DNA of 64,000 bases, taken from contig JAZGGH010000086.1 of the NCBI GenBank assembly GCA_036480335.1, positions 3,208-67,207 of the forward strand. The letters are read 5' to 3'. Positions 26,639-35,218 of this stretch are shown in pieces. The translations under genes were made by a program, and so were the position numbers. The notes beneath the pieces are model-generated. The model was given only the letters and a program-made list of their open reading frames with translations. It was not told the DNA's origin and ran no database searches. The stretch comes from JAZGER01 sp036480335. GTDB taxonomy: Bacteria > Pseudomonadota > Gammaproteobacteria > DSM-19610. Positions within the stretch are counted from its first letter, which is position 1. The number at the start of each line of letters is the position of its first letter.

Positions 26639-27620
26639 AGCTTTGCAGTACTTTCAGGTAGTTGGCACGTTGCCAGGCTTGCGGGTCTGGTGAATGTTGT
26701 TGGCTGAAGCTGCCTTTCAGTTGTTCGACAGATTCGTATTCCTTTTCTTCCATCCACTGGGCCATGTCTATAAGGATAGTTGCCAGATAATCGGGGCCAT
26801 TTTTCAGCAGTGTTGCACACAAGTGGGTGACATCTGCACCGGACAGGAGCAGTTTCATCACTTCAGTCACGCTGTGTATCCCTCCTGTTGCCGCCAGAGA
26901 AACATCAACGCGACCATGCAATAAAGCAATCCAGTGTATTCGCATCAGAGCTTCATAAGGAGAAGACAGGTGCAGGGTATGTTTTACTGTCAGCGTATCG
27001 AGATCAAGATCTGGCTGGTAAAAACGGTTAAACAATGACACACCGTCAGCACCGGCTTCGCCCAGTTTGCCAATAAAATTTGCCGGTGAGCTAAACTGTG
27101 ATGACAGTTTCAGTGTGATTGGAATATTTACAGCCTGTTTGAGTTGCGTCAATAACTGAATGTAATTGTCTTCCACTTCTGCAGCAGTCTGGTTGAGGTC
27201 TGCCGCCAAATAATACACATTCAGTTCGAGCGCATCGGCACCCGCCCCTACCATTTCCGACGCATGTTCAATCCAGCCGCCGGGGGTAATTCCGTTGAGG
27301 CTGGCGATTACCGGTATTTCCAGCGCTTGTTTCAACGCCCAGAGCTGCGCCAGGTAAGTATCCAGACTGGTTTCACAATTGGCCGATGCAGGCAGATAAC
27401 TGTCAGCCTCACCATGACCAATATCCTGGAAACTCCACAAGCTCTCCAGCTCATTCTGTTCGGCGACGATTTCTTCTTCAAACAGGGAATACATGACAAT
27501 CGCAGAGGCGCCCGCATCTTCAAGCCGACGTGCCGTATCGAGATCGCGGCTTAAGGGGGATGCTGAAGGAACGAGTGGATTCTTTAATGACAGGCCCAGG
27601 TAATTTGTTGACAGGTCCAT
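26634..27620 (-). CDS. Dihydroorotate dehydrogenase-like flavoprotein
   Basis: 328 residues, TIM-barrel FMN protein: LGLSLKNPLVPSASPLSRD at the start, LELNVYYLAAD, TLKLSSQF, GADGVSLFNRF and LAATGGIHS. It belongs to the DHODH-like family that is repeatedly found next to pyruvate:ferredoxin oxidoreductase genes, and not to the PyrD enzymes of pyrimidine synthesis. The start overlaps the nifJ stop (TAATG), so expression is coupled. A role as an oxidoreductase linked to NifJ electrons is an inference from gene order. Confidence 0.87.
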   Translation of the reverse strand: MDLSTNYLGLSLKNPLVPSASPLSRDLDTARRLEDAGASAIVMYSLFEEEIVAEQNELESLWSFQDIGHGEADSYLPASANCETSLDTYLAQLWALKQALEIPVIASLNGITPGGWIEHASEMVGAGADALELNVYYLAADLNQTAAEVEDNYIQLLTQLKQAVNIPITLKLSSQFSSPANFIGKLGEAGADGVSLFNRFYQPDLDLDTLTVKHTLHLSSPYEALMRIHWIALLHGRVDVSLAATGGIHSVTEVMKLLLSGADVTHLCATLLKNGPDYLATILIDMAQWMEEKEYESVEQLKGSFSQQHSPDPQAWQRANYLKVLQSY

Positions 27621-30600
27621 TATTTAGCCTCCTCCTGATTTACATTTCGCGTTGTATCTGACTCAGCATCATTGCCGGGATTCATCGATAAACTGGCAAG
27701 TTGTTCGAGATGATGAAACCGCTCCAGTACTGCCTGTTGTTCTTCTGCCAGCAACCGGTCTGCTGTTTCCGGGTGGGTTCGCCACAACATCGAGAAACGT
27801 GCTTCTGTCTGGTAGTAGTCTTTTAACTTGATGCTCGGTTTTTTGTAATCCAGTTGCAAGGCGTTTTTGCCCTGCTCCCGTCTGCGCGGATCATAGCGAT
27901 ACAATTGCCAGTAACCGCTTTTCACTGCAAGTCCCTGCTGGCGAAGATTGTGCGTCAGATCAACTCCGTGTGCAATACAGGGTGAGTAAGCAATGATGAT
28001 GGATGTGCCAGGATAAGATTCAGCCTCACGGAATGCCCGTTGTGTCTGGACATCCTTCGCACCGAAAGCGATTTTTGCAACATATACATTTTCATACGCC
28101 ATAGCGATCAGACCCAGGTCTTTTTTTGCTGAGGATTTACCGGCAGCAGAGAATTTTGCAATCGCCCCTTTGGGTGTCGCTTTGGAGGTTTGTCCACCGG
28201 TGTTTGAATACACTTCGGTATCCAGCACCAGAATATTCACATCACGCCCGCTGGCCATCACATGGTCAACACCGCCAAAACCGATATCATAAGCCCAGCC
28301 ATCACCGCCTATGATCCAGACACTTTTCTTCGCACAGTAATCAATCACGCTGAGCAGGCGTTGCGCATCTGCATGTGGGCTGTTTTCCAGTTGCTGCTTG
28401 ATGGCTTCAAGGCGTTCACGTTGTTCAAAAATACCCGGCTCATCAGACTGATCCGCATGAATAATTGCATTCGTCTGTGCTTCGCCCAGCTCTTCCTGCA
28501 TTTGCTGTAACAGGTTTTCGGCATGCTGGCGATGTTGATCAATTGCCATGCGGAAGCCAAGACCAAACTCGGCGTTATCTTCGAAGAGCGAATTTGACCA
28601 GGCTGGCCCACGCCCATCCGGATTGGTCGTATAGGGTGTGGTCGGCAGGTTGCCGCCATAGATTGATGAACAACCGGTGGCATTGGCAATCAACATGCGG
28701 TCACCGAACAATTGCGTAGCCAGCCGGATATAAGGTGTTTCACCGCAACCGAGACAGGCGCCGGAAAACTCGAATAGCGGCTGCGACAGCATAGAACCTT
28801 TCAGTGTTGTCCAGCGTATCTTGTTGCGATCGTGTTCTGGAATGCTCAAAAAATAGTCCCAGTTTTTGCGTTCCTGTTCGCGCAATGGTGTCTGCGACTG
28901 CATCATTAATGCCTTGCGACTGGCGTTGGATTTATCTCTGGCCGGACACACATCCACACACAGACCACAGCCGGTACAGTCTTCCGGCGCAACCTGATAG
29001 CTGACATGCTCACCCTCGGTAAACTCCTTACCCTTGATCGGTAGGTGTTTGAAACTGGCCGGTGCATCCTTGACATCATCGGCTGAAAATACCTTACTGC
29101 GAATGGCCGAATGCGGACAGACGAAGGGACACTTGCCACAGAAGATGCATAGATCTTCATTCCATATCGGTATTTCACGGGCAATGTTGCGTTTTTCCCA
29201 GGCAGCAGTGCCAAGTGGCCAGGTGCCATCTGCCGGCAATATGCTCACCGGCAAACTGTCGCCACGACCAGCAATCAACTCCGCCGTCACCTGCCGCACA
29301 AATTCTGGCGCAGTTTCAGGCACAACAGGTGGCAGTGTGATATTGCTCGTAACACTTTCCGGCAGCTTCACAGCGTGCAGAGCTTCCAGGGTCGCATCAA
29401 TGGCTGCAAAATTCCGCTGGACAATCTTACGGCCCTTGCGACCATAGGCTTTTTCCACTGCCTGCTTGATTTTATCGATGGCTTCGTCAGCAGGCAGTAC
29501 GCCAGATATGGCGAAGAAACAGGTCTGCATAATGGTATTGATGCGCCGCCCCATACCCGCTTCAGCAGCAACACTATAGGCATCGATAGTGTACAGACGA
29601 ATCGATTTTTCAAGTATTTTTTCCTGCACAGGTCGGGGCAAAGTATCCCAGACTGTATCGACTGAAGCTGGCGAATTAAGCAGGAATACCGCTTCATCGG
29701 CGGCCTTGTCGAGCATCGGATATTGTTCGAGAAAAGCTGTCTGGTGACAACCGATAAACTGCGCTTCGTTATCCGCAATCAGATAAGCCGAACGGATCGG
29801 TCTGTCACTGAATCGCAAATGCGACACGGTTACGGCACCCGCTTTCTTGGAGTCATAAACAAAATACCCCTGGGCATATTGCGGTGTTTCGCCACCAATG
29901 ATTTTGATGGTATTTTTATTGGCGCTAACTGTCCCGTCCGAACCTAGCCCGTAAAACAGGCATTGTTTCACTTCCTGCATAGCATCGTTGCGCAAATGCT
30001 CATCCCATTCGAGGCTCGTATACGTCAAATCATCATGGATACCAATGGTAAAGTGGTTCTTCGGCTGTTCGGCAGACAGGTTATCGAAAACGGCCTGCAC
30101 CATACCGGGCGTGAATTCCTTTGAAGACAATCCATAACGACCACCCACGACATAAGGCATACCTAAAAAACGATCACCGCCAGTGCTGACGTATTCTGCC
30201 AGCAGCGTCATTATGTCCTTGTATAACGGTTCGCCATCGGCACCGGGTTCCTTGCAACGATCGAGTACCGCAATGTGGCGCACGCTGACAGGCAGGCTGT
30301 CAATCAGGTCTTGTGCTGACAACGGACGCAACAGGCGTATCCGTAACAAACCAACTTTTGCATTACGCGTTAGCAGGTGATCCACCGTCTCCTCAACGGT
30401 TTCAGCTGCTGATCCCATCAGTACAATCACCCGCTCAGCGTCGGGATGCCCGTAATATTCAAACAACCGGTATTGCCTGCCGGTCAATTCAGCAAACCGG
30501 TTCATCGCTCCCTGCACAATGCCTGGCAAAGCGCGATAATAAGGATTGACTGTTTCACGCGCCTGGAAATACACATCGGGATTCTGCGATGTACCACGCA

Positions 30601-31246
30601 CTACAGGATGGTCCGGTGTCAGTGCTCTGCGACGATGCGCATGCACCCACTCCTGATCGATCATTGCACGAATGGTTGCATCATCAATCAGGAAAATTTT
30701 TGCCAGTTCGTGAGAAGTACGAAAGCCATCGAAAAAATGTACGAAGGGTAAACGCCCTTCCAGAGTTGCCGCCTGTGCGATCAACGCAAAATCCATGGCT
30801 TCCTGTACCGAACCTGCTGCGAGCATGGCATACCCTGTGCCGCGTATTGCCATCACATCGGAATGATCGCCGAAAATTGACAACGCCTGCGCCGCCAGCG
30901 AACGTGCCGCAACATGGATTACACCGGGTGACAGCTCACCGGCAATCTTGTACATATTCGGGATCATCAGCAACAATCCCTGAGAAGCCGTAAATGTCGT
31001 CGTCAATGCCCCGCTCTGCAGAGCGCCATGCACTGTTCCGGCCGCCCCGGCCTCACTCTGCATCTCGATCACTTCTGGCGTTGATCCCCATATATTTCGA
31101 TGACCGAGAGCTGACCAGTCATCCGACAATTCACCCATCGGTGATGCCGGTGTGATCGGATAAATTGCAATCACCTCATTGGTTTTATGTGCAATACGGG
31201 CCGCAGCCTCGTTACCATCGATGGTTGCTGTTTGACTATCTGGCAT
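27620..31246 (-). CDS. nifJ: Pyruvate:ferredoxin (flavodoxin) oxidoreductase
   Basis: 1208 residues, full length for the homodimeric fused enzyme. Domain order: pyrimidine-binding domain with IYPITPASPMGELSDDW, the gamma region, two 4Fe-4S motifs (CIFCGKCPFVCP and CTGCGLCVDVCP near 690-750), the GCGETPY Cys for the proximal cluster, and the TPP-binding GGDGWAYDIGFGG. It oxidises pyruvate plus CoA to acetyl-CoA and CO2 and reduces ferredoxin or flavodoxin. No nitrogen-fixation genes are near, so a general anaerobic or reductive role is likely. Confidence 0.97.
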   Translation of the reverse strand: MPDSQTATIDGNEAAARIAHKTNEVIAIYPITPASPMGELSDDWSALGHRNIWGSTPEVIEMQSEAGAAGTVHGALQSGALTTTFTASQGLLLMIPNMYKIAGELSPGVIHVAARSLAAQALSIFGDHSDVMAIRGTGYAMLAAGSVQEAMDFALIAQAATLEGRLPFVHFFDGFRTSHELAKIFLIDDATIRAMIDQEWVHAHRRRALTPDHPVVRGTSQNPDVYFQARETVNPYYRALPGIVQGAMNRFAELTGRQYRLFEYYGHPDAERVIVLMGSAAETVEETVDHLLTRNAKVGLLRIRLLRPLSAQDLIDSLPVSVRHIAVLDRCKEPGADGEPLYKDIMTLLAEYVSTGGDRFLGMPYVVGGRYGLSSKEFTPGMVQAVFDNLSAEQPKNHFTIGIHDDLTYTSLEWDEHLRNDAMQEVKQCLFYGLGSDGTVSANKNTIKIIGGETPQYAQGYFVYDSKKAGAVTVSHLRFSDRPIRSAYLIADNEAQFIGCHQTAFLEQYPMLDKAADEAVFLLNSPASVDTVWDTLPRPVQEKILEKSIRLYTIDAYSVAAEAGMGRRINTIMQTCFFAISGVLPADEAIDKIKQAVEKAYGRKGRKIVQRNFAAIDATLEALHAVKLPESVTSNITLPPVVPETAPEFVRQVTAELIAGRGDSLPVSILPADGTWPLGTAAWEKRNIAREIPIWNEDLCIFCGKCPFVCPHSAIRSKVFSADDVKDAPASFKHLPIKGKEFTEGEHVSYQVAPEDCTGCGLCVDVCPARDKSNASRKALMMQSQTPLREQERKNWDYFLSIPEHDRNKIRWTTLKGSMLSQPLFEFSGACLGCGETPYIRLATQLFGDRMLIANATGCSSIYGGNLPTTPYTTNPDGRGPAWSNSLFEDNAEFGLGFRMAIDQHRQHAENLLQQMQEELGEAQTNAIIHADQSDEPGIFEQRERLEAIKQQLENSPHADAQRLLSVIDYCAKKSVWIIGGDGWAYDIGFGGVDHVMASGRDVNILVLDTEVYSNTGGQTSKATPKGAIAKFSAAGKSSAKKDLGLIAMAYENVYVAKIAFGAKDVQTQRAFREAESYPGTSIIIAYSPCIAHGVDLTHNLRQQGLAVKSGYWQLYRYDPRRREQGKNALQLDYKKPSIKLKDYYQTEARFSMLWRTHPETADRLLAEEQQAVLERFHHLEQLASLSMNPGNDAESDTTRNVNQEEAK

Positions 31247-31338
31247 TGCTACTCCCGTGCAATAAGATGATATCAGTATATACCAGAAAATAGAGCGGGC
31301 ATGCGATGATACGGATCAATAAAACTGCAGGTGGTATT

Positions 31339-31746
31339 TCAGGAATTCCCAAACGAGCGAGGTCGGACAAAAAACCAACTTGCTATAACCAGCGCTCCAA
31401 ATGCAGTATAAACAACCGTAAACAACCAAACTGGTGCTTGAAAATACAACAAGGATTCTAACCAATACGAAATAAATGAACCCGCATACACAGTACCATC
31501 GGCTTGATTACGAAGCGACATTTCCCAGGTTGTTAGCGGGCAAATGCTACCAATCCACGACTGAATAGTAACAATACCCATTGCTGCAACATGCAATGAA
31601 CGAAACCAGGGGTTTCTTACCCAGGACCAGGCAAGAGCTCTGCCTACATAAATAACCACCAGCCCAGCTACAATAAACACAACAACTAATACATGTAGCA
31701 ATAACAATACATCAGCAATCATAAGATAGCATATTGGCAATTTCAT
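31339..31746 (-). CDS. DUF2784 membrane protein
   Basis: 135 residues with four membrane helices; LLLLHVLVVVFIVAGLVVIYVGR and CPLTTWEMSLR are the hallmarks of DUF2784. Function unknown. It follows the barrel gene by 18 bases on the same strand and may share its transcript. Confidence 0.88.
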   Translation of the reverse strand: MKLPICYLMIADVLLLLHVLVVVFIVAGLVVIYVGRALAWSWVRNPWFRSLHVAAMGIVTIQSWIGSICPLTTWEMSLRNQADGTVYAGSFISYWLESLLYFQAPVWLFTVVYTAFGALVIASWFFVRPRSFGNS

Positions 31747-31764
31747 GAATTGATCAGAGGTTCC

Positions 31765-32778
31765 TTAGTGCAATACCAGTTGCCACTTTGCCATCAGGCT
31801 CCAGTCGAGACTCATTTGCGGACCATTCAGGTCTTCGTATAGAGGTGTCCCGATTTCGATGCCAAAGGTATGCTCACTCAGTGCACCCGTTGGCGGTGAA
31901 ACCAATAAACCGGCAGAGATATCTACCCTTTTCCCGCCCTGGTTATCCGGATCGGCAGTCGGCACCATTGCCGGATTTAATGCCGAATCGTTACCATCAA
32001 TGTCATCCCACAGCTGAGCTTTCAATCTTAGAATGCCACTGACGGTATGGTTAAACGGCTTGCTCGCCCAGCCTGACAATGCCAGCCGATTGCCGAGCCG
32101 ATATTCATTGTCATTGTCGTTCAGACGAATAACGGCGTCCAGTTCTGTGCCCCAGTCAAAGGCCTGAGTAGCACTGCTGTAAATAATACCTGGCAGAAAT
32201 TCCCAACTTCCAGAGCCGAGTTGCATCGGATACGGTAATTGCGCATCAGCCATGGCGGGTGTGTCATCTTCTGCATCAATATCACCGCTCGGCGCACTGA
32301 CCCCCAGCTTGAACTGTAAACGGTTACCATTATTTTGTTTCAAATTATACAGGCCGACCAACTTGATATCGCCGATACCTGAACTGCGCGTGGTAAAGCG
32401 TGCGCCCATCCGGGTTATGTGATCCATATCTTTTTCGAGATAAGGCAGCATAGCCATTACCGTCACATCATCACTCAAGCCGTACATCAGGCCAAACATA
32501 TGCATATCCATACTCATTCTGATCGGTGCCACCATGAAATCAGCAAGAACATCGGCTCTGCTCAGATCGTTCGTGTCGTCTCTCATGCCGTCCATTGACA
32601 TATGCATATAGCGGTAAGAAAGCATCCATTCACCTGCACCGTGCAGATGATGTTCAGAACTGGCTACGGCACCCTGCTCATGGTGATGCCGGTGATTGTT
32701 ATCTATATGATCCTGGTCTGCAGCAAAGCCTTGCATACTGCTCAGGCCAAGCAGTATGGCTGGAAAAAGCATCCTCAT
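31765..32778 (-). CDS. His/Met-rich outer membrane beta-barrel protein (phenol-MetA-like)
   Basis: 337 residues. A signal peptide ending in GFAA is followed by a His-rich stretch (HIDNNHRHHHEQG) and Met-rich strands (YMHMSMDGM, MSMDMHMFGLMYG), then alternating strands typical of the Phenol_MetA_deg outer membrane family. His and Met clusters suggest copper or another soft metal near the surface. No copper ATPase or oxidase gene is adjacent, so the metal link is inference. Confidence 0.78.
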   Translation of the reverse strand: MRMLFPAILLGLSSMQGFAADQDHIDNNHRHHHEQGAVASSEHHLHGAGEWMLSYRYMHMSMDGMRDDTNDLSRADVLADFMVAPIRMSMDMHMFGLMYGLSDDVTVMAMLPYLEKDMDHITRMGARFTTRSSGIGDIKLVGLYNLKQNNGNRLQFKLGVSAPSGDIDAEDDTPAMADAQLPYPMQLGSGSWEFLPGIIYSSATQAFDWGTELDAVIRLNDNDNEYRLGNRLALSGWASKPFNHTVSGILRLKAQLWDDIDGNDSALNPAMVPTADPDNQGGKRVDISAGLLVSPPTGALSEHTFGIEIGTPLYEDLNGPQMSLDWSLMAKWQLVLH

Positions 32779-32862
32779 TGTAAATCCCCGTCTATTTTAT
32801 TATTGGTTTTTATTATCCGGCAAAACAGACAAATGAACATGTGACATATTGTCGCAGTAAGC

Positions 32863-33008
32863 CTAGCAGGTTGTTGAAAAGTCTCAGGCGAGTGCAAGAC
32901 AAGGCAAAAATTGGCGAAAAAGCGCAGTGTACACGCAGTACATGAGCATTTTGAGCCGATTTTTAACGCAGGATTGTGCCGCATGAGGGTTTTTCAACAA
33001 CCTGCTAG
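32863..33008. mobile_element. MITE-like element, 146 bp
   Basis: Terminal inverted repeats of 18 bp begin CTAGCAGGTTGTTGAAAA at 32863 and end as their reverse complement at 33008. CTAG at both ends may be the target duplication. No transposase is encoded, so it would have moved with a helper in trans. The right CTAG supplies the TAG stop codon (33007-33005) of the neighbouring secreted protein. Confidence 0.8.
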
Positions 33009-35065
33009 TATTTCAAAGATATATTTTTAACCATACCAAAACCCTCTCCAGCCTGTTTTACTAAACGGATTTTAAGGTAATTCAGATCACCGGGCAGTAA
33101 AAAACTATCAGACTGGGAGGCAAAGTCTCTGCCAGTATTAATAAATGTAAAGGTTTTATTGAATTCACTTTTATCTGAACGCTCTCCCGAGAGGGTAACT
33201 GTTACCGGGACAGTAGAATTTGTAACTCTCCCCTGGACAAAAAAGTGTACATGTTTTCCATTTAAGGCATTAACATCAAGATTTTGCGTAATTGATGATC
33301 GTTTAGTTGTCCAAACTCTGAAAGAATTGTTATTGGTTTTCCAGTTATTTCCAACCCAAATTCTGCTGGATGCATCGCCATTGGCAATATACTCAGTACC
33401 ATTTTTATCCTTGAGTGAAATATTTTTTGCCATAACGAAACCCTGACCCGTATTTTTGATCAGCTTGATTTTCAGATAATCAACACTAGCCGGAATTGTA
33501 AAAGTATCAATCCTGGTTTCAAAAAGAGCCCCCGAATTTTGAAAGATTAATTCTTTAACAAACCCATTACTGCCTGTGAGTTTTATAATGAGCGGCACAT
33601 TGGGGTTTTGTACTCTGCCTTCGGCGGAAAGACTAACAAATTTTCCTGCCAAAACAGGAAAATCCAGTTCCTGGAGTATGACTGCCTGGTTTAAGTTACC
33701 AAAAACTCTAAAAGACTGATTGACAATTTTCCAGGAATCACCGGCCCAGATAGAACTGGAAGCATCGCCATTGTCAATGGCTTCATTAAATTTATCTGCT
33801 GCAGAAAGTGGTTCAAGAAATGAGTATTGACCTGGTGTGGCACTATTTATAGCATTAATTAAAGGACTGTAATTATCCTGGAACATTTCATGACCATCAT
33901 TAAACAGTAAATGGCCAACTTTGGCGTCAGGGTTATCCGGTAATAAGTGGCTCGCTAAATCCAGCAGTTGTTCTTTTGGTTGAACGTAATCTTTAAAACT
34001 TTCACCCGTGATCATTCCGAACTTTAAATGATCATTATTCCCAAATTTAGCTAATTCGGGATAAACGATTCTTGAATAGTTGGAAATATGGGCTATATCT
34101 TGTGAAAACAGGCCAAATACTTTTTCTTCGTCTGGCACACTTGCTTCATCGTTGATTAGAGTATCAATGACATTGCTAATATAAAATTCTCCAGTTGCAG
34201 CATCGCGGTTTGGGGGTATCCAGTTAATATTATTCAAAATGTATGCGGGCGTATTTGAAAAATAGTGTTTTAGCTTCCGAGCCTGCTCAATGAATTGCAA
34301 AGCATATTGAGCCCCATCTGGCTTACCATCTTGAGTCAACGGGTAGCCAATACTTGTGAGTTTATTAATATCCGTATTTCGAATACCGGCAACGGATGAT
34401 TCAGGCGTAACGATCCCATAGAGTGCGGGATGATTAGCAATGTCTGAGGTTGCGATATCTTTCCATAATTTGAACCATTCCTTCTGTACTGGTTGAAGCC
34501 AACGCTTCGCCATATATTTTTTTACATACAGAACTTGTCCGTTATCGCCTGCTTCTTTCTGATTGATGGAGGATATTTTGAACTCATAACCATTGCTACC
34601 CGCATCAAAATTTGGGCAACTGGATTCAGCAGGATTGCAATCAGTAACTGTTGAGATCAAAGACGGAGGAATTGCACCACCTTTATCGATTGGCCATGTT
34701 CCGTCCGTATCCTGAAATACCCAGTATTTATCAGAAATGGAAAGCAATACTTTATACTCTCTTTTTCCAGAACTGACTTTATCCAGAATGGATTTTATGC
34801 TGGAAAAATCATAAGATTTTTTGCCCGGCCTGTTATCCCAGAGTTCATTCCATGTGAGTGTCAATTTGATACCCACCCATGGATTGGGTTTGTTTGTATT
34901 ATCTGTTTTTTGTTGGTCAAGCCAGGATAAAATTGCATCCATATCCCTATCAATATTATTCAGTTTTATTGTTTCGACATTCACCCAGACTCCAGCGATT
35001 GCATGACTGGAATAACATAGGCTAAATAACAGAAAACACAGCAGATAGTTTATTATTATTTTCAT
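33005..35065 (-). CDS. Secreted glycosidase-like protein with duplicated C-terminal beta domain
   Basis: 686 residues from ATG 35065 (a TTG at 35089 is less likely because the signal peptide MKIIINYLLCFLLFSLCYSSHAIA starts at the ATG). Residues to about 430 look like a TIM-barrel glycoside hydrolase (TLTWNELWDN, YGIVTPESSVAG, LLFNDGHEMFQDNY), though no catalytic pair can be fixed. Two homologous beta-sandwich repeats of about 125 residues follow, each opening with GDASS(S/R)IW and ending (F)VMAKNISLK or similar, probably carbohydrate-binding. The last codons and stop abut the MITE-like element, so the C-terminus may have been reset by that insertion. Confidence 0.75.
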   Translation of the reverse strand: MKIIINYLLCFLLFSLCYSSHAIAGVWVNVETIKLNNIDRDMDAILSWLDQQKTDNTNKPNPWVGIKLTLTWNELWDNRPGKKSYDFSSIKSILDKVSSGKREYKVLLSISDKYWVFQDTDGTWPIDKGGAIPPSLISTVTDCNPAESSCPNFDAGSNGYEFKISSINQKEAGDNGQVLYVKKYMAKRWLQPVQKEWFKLWKDIATSDIANHPALYGIVTPESSVAGIRNTDINKLTSIGYPLTQDGKPDGAQYALQFIEQARKLKHYFSNTPAYILNNINWIPPNRDAATGEFYISNVIDTLINDEASVPDEEKVFGLFSQDIAHISNYSRIVYPELAKFGNNDHLKFGMITGESFKDYVQPKEQLLDLASHLLPDNPDAKVGHLLFNDGHEMFQDNYSPLINAINSATPGQYSFLEPLSAADKFNEAIDNGDASSSIWAGDSWKIVNQSFRVFGNLNQAVILQELDFPVLAGKFVSLSAEGRVQNPNVPLIIKLTGSNGFVKELIFQNSGALFETRIDTFTIPASVDYLKIKLIKNTGQGFVMAKNISLKDKNGTEYIANGDASSRIWVGNNWKTNNNSFRVWTTKRSSITQNLDVNALNGKHVHFFVQGRVTNSTVPVTVTLSGERSDKSEFNKTFTFINTGRDFASQSDSFLLPGDLNYLKIRLVKQAGEGFGMVKNISLKY

Positions 35066-35218
35066 AAGGACTACGTAAATCTTATTCAATATTTGGTTTT
35101 ATTATACCAGCCTGTGCGCAGATTAGGAAATACAGCCCCTTAACCCGAGCCCGCATATAGGAACACGTTTTTAATTTTACTCTGCTGCTCTTCGATACAT
35201 GCGTGGAACCGCTGTTTG

